From HGM13006 sp964518645 (GTDB lineage Bacteria; Bacillota; Clostridia; Oscillospirales; Oscillospiraceae), in the NCBI GenBank assembly GCA_964518645.1, contig CAZFGL010000149.1, forward strand, positions 1 to 5,134: 5,134 bases of DNA, written 5' to 3'. The position numbers and the translations under genes were made by a program. The notes under the pieces are model-generated. The model was not told where the DNA came from. It ran no database searches and saw only the letters and a list, made by a program, of their open reading frames with translations. Below are positions 1-5,134 of the stretch, one piece after another. The first letter of the stretch is position 1. Every line of letters starts with the position of its first letter.

Positions 1-826
1 TCTTTACACAGCCGGTGCCGAATTCCATGTCCACATAATCGTCTGCCACGATGGGAATCTCCCGGTTCATCAGGGGGAGCAGGCACTTCTTGCCGATCAG
101 ATCCTGATAACGGGTGTCGTTGGGGTTCACGGCAACACCGGAGTCGCCCAGCATGGTCTCAGGACGGGTGGTCGCCACGATCACATAGCGTCCCTCTTCC
201 CCCACGATGGGGTACTTCAGGTGCCACAGATGGCCGGGCTTGTCCTGATACTCTACCTCTGCGTCAGACAGAGCGGTAGCGCAGCGGGGGCACCAGTTAA
301 CGATACGGGAGCCCTTGTAGATAAGCCCCTTGTTGTACATCTCAACAAATACATGGCGGACTGCCTTGGAAAGACCCTCGTCCATGGTGAAACGGGCACG
401 GCTCCAGTCGCAGGAGGAACCAAGGGTTCTCTGCTGCTTTACAATACGGTCACCGTACTGCTTCTTCCAGTCCCACACACGCTCCAGAAACTTTTCACGG
501 CCAAGCTCATGACGACTCAGGCCTTCCTTGGTGCGGAGCTCTTCCTCGACCTTGATCTGGGTAGCGATGCCGGCATGGTCGGTTCCCGGCAGCCACAGAG
601 CGCTGTAGCCCTGCATTCTCTTGAAACGGATCAGAATATCCTGGAGTGTGCAGTCCATGGCATGACCCATATGAAGCTGGCCGGTTACATTGGGGGGCGG
701 CATCACGATGGTAAAGGGCTTCTTCTCAGGATCACGCTGTGCCTTGAAATAGCCGTTTTCGTTCCACATTTCATAAATTCTGTTTTCGACCTGCTTAGGG
801 TCATAAATCTTGGGAAGTTCTTTCAC
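1..826 (-). CDS. valS: Valyl-tRNA synthetase, N-terminal 275 residues (3' end outside window)
   Basis: This class I aminoacyl-tRNA synthetase attaches valine to tRNA-Val in the cytoplasm, using ATP. The visible protein begins VKELPKIYDPKQVENRIYEM, as in many bacterial ValS proteins. The HIGH-type ATP-binding motif is HMGH at residues 52-55, within PPPNVTGQLHMGH. GTDHAGIATQ follows at 81-90. NWCPRCATALSDAEVEY, typical of the ValS/IleS/LeuS group, is at 177-193. The editing-domain motif TTRPET is at 219-224, inside CP1, which hydrolyses mischarged threonine. The KMSKS loop and anticodon-binding domain lie beyond the window; the family is usually about 880 residues. I chose the GTG at 826 because AAGGAG (836-841) is 9 bases upstream. 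An in-frame ATG at 835 directly abuts that site, too close for normal initiation. The gene follows its own promoter and a valine T-box leader, which supports both identity and regulation. No frameshift is visible. Confidence 0.97.
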   Translation of the reverse strand, partial: MKELPKIYDPKQVENRIYEMWNENGYFKAQRDPEKKPFTIVMPPPNVTGQLHMGHAMDCTLQDILIRFKRMQGYSALWLPGTDHAGIATQIKVEEELRTKEGLSRHELGREKFLERVWDWKKQYGDRIVKQQRTLGSSCDWSRARFTMDEGLSKAVRHVFVEMYNKGLIYKGSRIVNWCPRCATALSDAEVEYQDKPGHLWHLKYPIVGEEGRYVIVATTRPETMLGDSGVAVNPNDTRYQDLIGKKCLLPLMNREIPIVADDYVDMEFGTGCVK

Positions 827-835
827 ATCTATCAT

Positions 836-841
836 CTCCTT
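836..841 (-). promoter_or_regulatory. Ribosome binding site of valS
   Basis: The minus strand reads AAGGAG here, nine bases before the GTG at 826. It decides between two in-frame starts: the ATG at 835 would have zero spacing and is therefore unlikely. The site lies just after the U-tract of the T-box terminator, so it is transcribed only when the terminator is bypassed. Confidence 0.85.
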
Positions 842-880
842 AAAATGCAAAACGCCCTGAACGAATCAACGTTCAGGGCG
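842..880 (-). terminator. T-box-controlled intrinsic terminator upstream of valS
   Basis: On the minus strand CGCCCTGAACG (880-870) and its perfect complement CGTTCAGGGCG (863-853) form an 11-bp stem with a 6-base loop. TTTT (852-849) follows, and after GCA a second TTTT (845-842). The 5' arm of the stem also carries the CGC and CCTGAA segments that pair in the antiterminator, so the two folds exclude each other. With charged tRNA-Val the terminator should form and stop transcription before the valS ribosome binding site. Confidence 0.95.
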
Positions 881-1077
881 AAAATTCCGCGGTACCACCT
901 GAATTCGGCAAAATTGCCGCACTCAACGCTCTGTAACGGGAGCACCCGACGGACTTACTGTGAATTCAGCTCCGTGGCTCAGAAGCGACCTTCGGATCCT
1001 TACCAGCAGTCTCGCACCAGCCGACTGCTCTCTGAACGGAATATCATCCTACTCCTCTTCTTCAACACCATATTAAC
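849..1077 (-). promoter_or_regulatory. T-box riboswitch leader, valine-specific (GUC specifier)
   Basis: This RNA leader senses the charging state of tRNA-Val and controls valS by antitermination. The T-box itself lies at 900-887 on the minus strand and contains TGGTACCGCGG. Its UGGU can pair with the ACCA end expected of uncharged tRNA-Val. A consistent Stem I base can be drawn: GAAG (1060-1057) pairs with CTTC (985-982), and GGAT (1049-1046) pairs with ATCC (997-994). Between these helices lies an internal loop with AGTA on the 5' side and GAAGGTCG on the 3' side. The GTC at 989-987 sits in the usual specifier place, ahead of CTTCTGAG, and is a valine codon. AGAGAG (1033-1028) and TGGTGCGAG (1019-1011) match the conserved AG bulge and distal loop. 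Further down are GGAGCTG (973-967), CCGTTA (939-934) and a CGGG/CCCG hairpin (948-937). The antiterminator pairs TTCAGG (903-898) with CCTGAA (877-872) and GCG (890-888) with CGC (880-878), leaving TGGTACC bulged. The 5' boundary is estimated from the promoter. Confidence 0.95.
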
Positions 1078-1083
1078 GGTAAT

Positions 1084-1112
1084 ATTTTAACGAACAACCG
1101 GAAAAAAGTCAA
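1084..1112 (-). promoter_or_regulatory. Sigma-A-type promoter of the valS T-box leader
   Basis: The minus strand has TTGACT (1112-1107) as the -35 box, a 17-base spacer, and TAAAAT (1089-1084) as the -10 box. Transcription would begin near 1077, giving a leader of about 250 bases before valS, which fits a complete T-box. The -35 box starts only 11 bases past the pgcA stop codon. Confidence 0.8.
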
Positions 1113-1123
1113 GAGCTGCAAAC

Positions 1124-2857
1124 TCAGTCAATGCCGAAATTATGCATTCTTTCGCCCATATTTCCAGTCAGTTCAGACAAAATGCGCTCTGCCTCGGCCT
1201 CTTCTTCCGCCACTGCGAAATAATAGATCTTCAGCTTGGGTTCCGTTCCGGAGGGACGCAGTACCACCTTGCAGTCGTTGACCAGCTGGAAGGAAAGTAC
1301 GTTGGAAGACGGGAAGTCCAGCTTTTCAGAGGTCCCGGCGGACAGATCATAAATGAGACCGCAACGGTAATCTGCCAGAGTAGCCACAGGGATCCCGGCG
1401 ATTTCAGCAGGAGGCGCATTTCTCAGGGCATCAATAAAATCGCTGCACAGCTGTTTTCCCTTCTCTCCGTCCAGGGCAACGGACACGGAACGGCATTTGT
1501 AAAAACCGTATTTCCGATACATCAGTCTCAGCTTTTCTGACAGATTCATGCCTTCAAGCTTGCATGCCGCAGCCAGCAGACACACCATTACGGCGGCAAT
1601 CTGCGCATCCTTATCCCGGGCATAGGTTCCCTTTAAATAGCCACAGGACTCTTCATAGGAGAACACCACATCCTGCTCCATCCCCTGCTGCTCCAGCCCC
1701 AGAATGGTGCTGCCGATATACTTAAAGCCTGTGAGTACGTCCAGTACCTGACAGCCGTACTGTTCAGCAATCCGGTTCACCATGGGGGTGGTTACAATGG
1801 ATTTGATACACTTGCTGTGATCGGGCAGTGTTCCCAGACGCAGACGGTTATTCAGAATAAACTCCAGCAGCATGCAGCCCAGCTCGTTTCCGGAGGTCCG
1901 ATGAATACTGCCGTCAGCCTGAGGTACAGCGACAGCTACCCGGTCAGCATCCGGGTCTGTGGCGACGATTAGATCATATGTGCCGGGGGCGGACTGTGCA
2001 ATGACCTTTCTTGCCTCATCAAATGCCTCTGCATTCTCCGGGTTGGGATAGGGGCAGGTGGAAAAGTACCCGTCGGGTTTTTTCTGGGACGGGACAAGGT
2101 CATACTGAACCCCAAGGGTGTCAAAAAGATGGGTCACCGGTTTAAGCCCGGTTCCGTGGAGGGGGGTGTACAGCACCTTCAGACCGGAAACGGGAATGAT
2201 ACCCGTGCAGATTGCTTCGTTTAGCACCGCCTGATAATAGGCCTCGTAAACCTCGTCGTAAATCAGCCGGATTTTTCCCTCCGCCACCAGAGTCTCAAAG
2301 CTGAGCGGGCTTTCGGAGATCATGGGAAGCTTCTCCATATTGGCGTAAACCACCGCAGCCGGTTCATCGGTCTGCTGGCAGCCATCGTTGCCGTAGCATT
2401 TCATGCCGTTGTAAGGAGCCGGATTGTGACTTGCGGTCATAACAACGCCGCCACCGGTTCCCAGATGTCGCACAGCGAAGGAAAGTACCGGTGTAGGGGT
2501 AGGCTCCCGGAAGAGAGATACCTGAATCCCCTGCTCTGCCAATGCCACAGCACAGGTCTGGGAGAAGAGTTCGCCGTTATTTCTGGTATCATAGGCAATT
2601 ACGCAGGTATTGGGCAAAGAGGATTCCCTGATATACTGTCCATAGGCCAGCGCCGCACGACGTACCGTGTAAACATTCATCCGGTCTGTACCTGCGCCCA
2701 TAATGCCACGGAGGCCGGCGGTGCCAAAGGTCAGATCTCCGGCAAAACGGGCAGAGATCTCCCCGGGCTGATCCTGAATGGATTCAAGTTCCCTGTGGAT
2801 CTCAGATCCGGACGGAACCTGCTGCAGCCAGAGATTATATTTCATTTCAGCAGTCAT
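1124..2857 (-). CDS. pgcA: Phosphoglucomutase/phosphomannomutase (alpha-D-phosphohexomutase), 577 aa, complete
   Basis: This cytoplasmic enzyme most likely interconverts glucose 6-phosphate and glucose 1-phosphate through a phosphoserine, feeding UDP-glucose, glycogen and cell-envelope synthesis. Four family landmarks appear in order. The N-terminal substrate loop is FGTAGLRG at residues 44-51. The catalytic loop is TASHNP at 141-146, with Ser143 as the phosphorylated residue. The metal-binding loop is DPDADR at 301-306. The sugar-recognition loop is EESCGY at 402-407, and the phosphate-binding RPSGTEPKLK lies at 534-543. The length is close to the roughly 580 residues of Bacillus subtilis PgcA. 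I chose the ATG at 2857 because AAAGGAG (2872-2866) lies 8 bases upstream. The open frame continues up to 2950, but those 31 extra codons run through a promoter and the pyc terminator. The gene has its own promoter and ends at a TGA (1126-1124). Mannose phosphate may also be a substrate; sequence alone does not settle this. Confidence 0.95.
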   Translation of the reverse strand: MTAEMKYNLWLQQVPSGSEIHRELESIQDQPGEISARFAGDLTFGTAGLRGIMGAGTDRMNVYTVRRAALAYGQYIRESSLPNTCVIAYDTRNNGELFSQTCAVALAEQGIQVSLFREPTPTPVLSFAVRHLGTGGGVVMTASHNPAPYNGMKCYGNDGCQQTDEPAAVVYANMEKLPMISESPLSFETLVAEGKIRLIYDEVYEAYYQAVLNEAICTGIIPVSGLKVLYTPLHGTGLKPVTHLFDTLGVQYDLVPSQKKPDGYFSTCPYPNPENAEAFDEARKVIAQSAPGTYDLIVATDPDADRVAVAVPQADGSIHRTSGNELGCMLLEFILNNRLRLGTLPDHSKCIKSIVTTPMVNRIAEQYGCQVLDVLTGFKYIGSTILGLEQQGMEQDVVFSYEESCGYLKGTYARDKDAQIAAVMVCLLAAACKLEGMNLSEKLRLMYRKYGFYKCRSVSVALDGEKGKQLCSDFIDALRNAPPAEIAGIPVATLADYRCGLIYDLSAGTSEKLDFPSSNVLSFQLVNDCKVVLRPSGTEPKLKIYYFAVAEEEAEAERILSELTGNMGERMHNFGID

Positions 2858-2865
2858 ATTATCAG

Positions 2866-2872
2866 CTCCTTT
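2866..2872 (-). promoter_or_regulatory. Ribosome binding site of pgcA
   Basis: AAAGGAG on the minus strand lies 8 bases ahead of the ATG at 2857. It fixes the start at MTAEMKYN instead of the longer open frame, and also argues against the later in-frame ATG of MKYN. Confidence 0.9.
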
Positions 2873-2873
2873 G

Positions 2874-2888
2874 TGGGTATTATACCCA
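2874..2888. repeat. 15-bp inverted repeat over the pgcA -10 box
   Basis: TGGGTAT and ATACCCA are perfect complements (7-bp arms) around a single central base. The repeat covers the TATAAT box completely and reaches the predicted transcription start. It could be an operator for a dimeric regulator or chance symmetry of a TATAAT box; no second copy was noticed in the window. Confidence 0.55.
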
Positions 2889-2907
2889 TTGAATGTGTCA
2901 GATGCAA
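2879..2907 (-). promoter_or_regulatory. Predicted sigma-A promoter of pgcA
   Basis: The minus strand carries a perfect TATAAT (2884-2879) preceded at 17 bases by TTGCAT (2907-2902), a weak -35 box that keeps the TTG. The expected start is near 2872, giving a leader of only about 15 bases. Its position just after the pyc terminator supports an independent pgcA transcript. Confidence 0.7.
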
Positions 2908-2920
2908 GTGGGTTTGCAGG

Positions 2921-2950
2921 AAAAATGCGGCGCACATAAGTGCGCCGCAT
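2921..2950 (-). terminator. Intrinsic terminator after pyruvate carboxylase gene
   Basis: On the minus strand ATGCGGCGCAC (2950-2940) and GTGCGCCGCAT (2935-2925) form a perfect 11-bp GC-rich stem with a TTAT loop (2939-2936), followed by TTTT (2924-2921). It begins six bases past the TAA stop of the carboxylase gene (2959-2957). It should end that transcript before pgcA. Confidence 0.95.
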
Positions 2951-2956
2951 GGAATT

Positions 2957-5134
2957 TTAACGAATGGTGACCAGAAGCTCGCCAGCCTTGACGTTGCTGC
3001 CTTCTTTGATGTAGACTTCGTCCACAATACCGCTCATACGGGCGACAATGTTGGTTTCCATCTTCATAGCCTCGATCACGGCCAGAACCTGGTTCTCCTC
3101 CACGGCGTCGCCGGGCTTCACGTTTACCTTGGTGACCATGCCGGGGATGGATGCGCCGGTGTGGCTCTTATCCTGAGGATCGGCCATGAGAACCACCTTG
3201 CCGGTGACCCTGGCGTTCTTGTCAGGCACTGCGACCTCACGGCGGGTACCGTTCAACTCGAAGATCACGTTCCGGGTACCGTCGTCGTTGTGATCGCCCA
3301 GACCCAGATACTTGATGACCAGAGTCTTGCCGTCTTCGATGTTGATCTTATTGGTTTCACCCAGTGCAAGACCATTGAAGAATACATGGGAGCCCATGCG
3401 CATAAGATAGCCATACTCCTTGGAGTGCTTCCAGTACTCCTCCACCACCTTGGGGTAGATGCAGTAGGAAATAATATCCCGCATGGTGGGGTTGGGGCAG
3501 AATTTCTCAACGATCTTCTTGGTCTCCTCAAAGTCCACAGGAGCGAGCAGCTCGCCGGGACGGCAGGTGATCGGCTCTTCGCCCTTCAGGACGATCTTCT
3601 GTAGATCCACAGGGAAACCGCAGGGGGGCTGACCCATCATGCCCTTGAAGTAGCTGACAACGGAATCCGGGAAGGTAAGATGCTCGCCCTTCTCGATAAT
3701 ATTCTCGGGGGTAAGCTCGTTCTGAACCATGAAGATTGCCAGATCGCCGACCATCTTGGAAGACGGTGTGACCTTGACCAGATCGCCCAGCATATCGTTG
3801 ACCTTCTTGTACATCTCCTTGACCTCGAGGAAACGGCTGCCCAGACCAATGGATACGACCTGAGGCTCCAGATTGGTGTACTGGCCACCGGGGATCTCGT
3901 AACGGTAAATGTCTGTAACGGGGGTCTTGAGGCCGTGGTCGAAGGACTCGTAACGGAGACGGACGTCGGCGTAGTAATCGGTCAGTTCCTGAATACGGGT
4001 CATGTCAAAGCCGGGATCACGCTCCTGACCTTCCATGGCTGCAACAACTGCGTTCATGGAGGGCTGGGAAGTAAGGCTGGACATGGAGGCAATGGCGGTG
4101 TCCACAATGTCCACCCCTGCCTCGGCTGCCATCAGCAGAGTGGCAACCTGGTTGCCAGTGGTGTCGTGGGTGTGAAGATGGATGGGGATACCGACCTCTT
4201 CCTTCAGCGCCTTCACAAGGATCTTGGCGGCATAGGGCTTGAGCAGACCGGACATATCCTTAATGGCAATGGCGTGAGCACCCATGTGCTCCAGCTCCTT
4301 TGCCAGCTTTACATAGTAATCCAGAGTATACCGGGTGCGACTCTTGTCCATGATATCGCCGGTATAGCAGATGGTTGCTTCGCAGAACTTGTTCTGATTC
4401 AGAACCTCATCCATGGCAATGGACATGCCGGGGATCCAGTTCAGGGAATCAAACACACGGAAAATATCAATACCGCTGAGTGCGGACTGCTTGACAAATT
4501 CACGAACCACGTTATCCGGATAGTTCTGATAGCCTACCGTATTGGAGCCGCGGAGCAGCATCTGGAAGGGAATGTTGGGGATGCTCTGACGAAGCAGATC
4601 CAGACGCTCCCAGGGAGACTCGTGGAGATAACGGTAAGCCACGTCGAAGGTAGCACCGCCCCACATTTCCAGAGAGAAGCAATCTGCCAGAATCTCTGCG
4701 GTACCATCGGCACCCTTGACCATGTCACGGGTACGCATACGGGTGGAAAGCAGGCTCTGGTGGGCATCACGCATGGTGGTGTCGGTGATCAGCAGCTTCT
4801 TCTGATCCATGACCCACTGAGACAGAGCCTTGGGGCCCTTCTCGTCCAGCAACTGCTTGAGGCCGGGCTTCAGAGGCTCACGCTGTACGGGGAATCTGGG
4901 GGTGTCGTACTGGTGACGCTCGGCATTGGGGCTTGCAACCTGAATATTTGCAATGTACTTCAGTACACGGGTTGCACGGTCACGGGAGTCTACAATATCA
5001 AACAGCTCCGGAGTGTCGTCGATAAACTTGGTGTGGCACTTGCCTGCAAGGAACACCGGGTGGCTGAGGATGTTGGTAACAAAAGGAATGTTGGTCTTAA
5101 CACCACGGACACGAACCTCGTTGATGGCACGGAG
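2957..5134 (-). CDS. pyc: Pyruvate carboxylase, C-terminal 725 residues (5' end outside window)
   Basis: This biotin enzyme carboxylates pyruvate to oxaloacetate with ATP and bicarbonate, replenishing the oxaloacetate pool. Numbering is from the window edge. Residues 1 to about 50 are the end of the biotin carboxylase domain (RVRGVKTNIPF at 8-18). The carboxyltransferase domain starts near 115 with DTTMRDAHQS (118-127), where Asp123 is the expected metal ligand. It continues with MWGGATFD (157-164), KDMSGLL (Lys292 is the likely carbamylated metal ligand) and HTHDTTGN (His321 and His323 are metal ligands). A tetramerisation/linker region follows, then the biotinyl domain near 657-725 with EAMKMET, whose Lys691 is the biotinylation site, 34 residues from the C-terminus. 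One chain carrying all these parts separates it from two-subunit oxaloacetate decarboxylases and carboxylases. About 420 N-terminal residues are missing, judged from the usual 1,150. The frame is open from 5134; GTG at 5056 is an internal valine codon, not a start. No frameshift is seen. Confidence 0.97.
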   Translation of the reverse strand, partial: LRAINEVRVRGVKTNIPFVTNILSHPVFLAGKCHTKFIDDTPELFDIVDSRDRATRVLKYIANIQVASPNAERHQYDTPRFPVQREPLKPGLKQLLDEKGPKALSQWVMDQKKLLITDTTMRDAHQSLLSTRMRTRDMVKGADGTAEILADCFSLEMWGGATFDVAYRYLHESPWERLDLLRQSIPNIPFQMLLRGSNTVGYQNYPDNVVREFVKQSALSGIDIFRVFDSLNWIPGMSIAMDEVLNQNKFCEATICYTGDIMDKSRTRYTLDYYVKLAKELEHMGAHAIAIKDMSGLLKPYAAKILVKALKEEVGIPIHLHTHDTTGNQVATLLMAAEAGVDIVDTAIASMSSLTSQPSMNAVVAAMEGQERDPGFDMTRIQELTDYYADVRLRYESFDHGLKTPVTDIYRYEIPGGQYTNLEPQVVSIGLGSRFLEVKEMYKKVNDMLGDLVKVTPSSKMVGDLAIFMVQNELTPENIIEKGEHLTFPDSVVSYFKGMMGQPPCGFPVDLQKIVLKGEEPITCRPGELLAPVDFEETKKIVEKFCPNPTMRDIISYCIYPKVVEEYWKHSKEYGYLMRMGSHVFFNGLALGETNKINIEDGKTLVIKYLGLGDHNDDGTRNVIFELNGTRREVAVPDKNARVTGKVVLMADPQDKSHTGASIPGMVTKVNVKPGDAVEENQVLAVIEAMKMETNIVARMSGIVDEVYIKEGSNVKAGELLVTIR

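Noticed and set aside
906..919. CGGCAA/TTGCCG hairpin just upstream of the T-box as a separate terminator
   Set aside because: The stem is only 5-6 bp and no U-tract follows it on the minus strand. It is best read as a local helix of the T-box leader between Stem III and the antiterminator.
221..1090. Plus-strand open frame of 289 codons
   Set aside because: It lies antisense to valS and then runs straight through the T-box leader and terminator. The translation has no recognisable domain, and the minus-strand reading is unmistakably ValS.
1100..1125. Possible pgcA terminator ending in the TTTTTT run at 1107-1102
   Set aside because: The preceding bases offer only about a 3-bp GAG/CTC stem, far weaker than the two real terminators in the window; the T run lies in the promoter spacer.
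1142..1540. Plus-strand open frame of 132 codons inside pgcA
   Set aside because: It is wholly antisense to conserved C-terminal PgcA sequence, with no ribosome binding site or promoter noticed.
2896..2901. CTGACA on the minus strand as the -35 box of pgcA
   Set aside because: It resembles TTGACA better than TTGCAT does, but lies only 11 bases from TATAAT, too close for a normal sigma-A promoter.
2426..3604. Plus-strand open frame of 392 codons
   Set aside because: It is antisense to the 5' part of pgcA and the 3' part of pyc, crossing the intergenic terminator and promoter. Its His/Gly/Val-rich composition is typical of an antisense shadow of a coding region with GC-rich third positions.
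5054..5056. GTG at 5056 as the start of a 699-residue carboxylase
   Set aside because: The same frame continues to the window edge with conserved biotin-carboxylase sequence (RVRGVKTNIPF), so this codon is an internal valine.
1..5134. A mobile element, CRISPR array, defence island or new multi-gene system
   Set aside because: All coding capacity is taken up by three well-known housekeeping genes in the same orientation with ordinary gaps; no direct repeat arrays, transposase, integrase or att-like sites were seen.

Overview
The window looks like a housekeeping segment of a low-to-mid GC Gram-positive chromosome. The likely source is a gut-type clostridium (Bacillota, Clostridia, perhaps Oscillospiraceae or a relative). 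The evidence is a T-box riboswitch ahead of an aminoacyl-tRNA synthetase gene, strong AAGGAG-type ribosome binding sites, sigma-A-like promoters, U-tract intrinsic terminators, and the protein types encoded. The family assignment is an inference; the phylum-level call is firmer.

All three genes lie on the minus strand, so transcription runs from high to low coordinates. From 5134 down to 2957 is the C-terminal 725 residues of a single-chain pyruvate carboxylase (5' end outside the window), followed by a strong intrinsic terminator (2921-2950). Next is a short gap with a promoter, an inverted repeat over its -10 box, and a ribosome binding site, leading into a complete phosphohexomutase gene of the PgcA type (2857-1124). 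The 297-base gap between pgcA and valS (827-1123) holds a sigma-A-type promoter, a full T-box leader with a GUC (valine) specifier, and a terminator that competes with an antiterminator. From 826 to the window edge is the first 275 residues of valyl-tRNA synthetase.

The three genes appear to be separate transcription units rather than one pathway operon. Pyruvate carboxylase makes oxaloacetate from pyruvate, PgcA interconverts glucose 6-phosphate and glucose 1-phosphate, and ValS charges tRNA-Val under control of uncharged tRNA-Val. The one junction without its own intrinsic terminator is pgcA-valS, where the T-box terminator may also catch readthrough.

I found no mobile element, CRISPR array, tRNA/rRNA gene or undescribed multi-gene system. 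The points worth a second look are regulatory: details of the T-box fold, the palindromic -10 region of pgcA with its very short predicted leader, and several start-site traps for automatic annotation.
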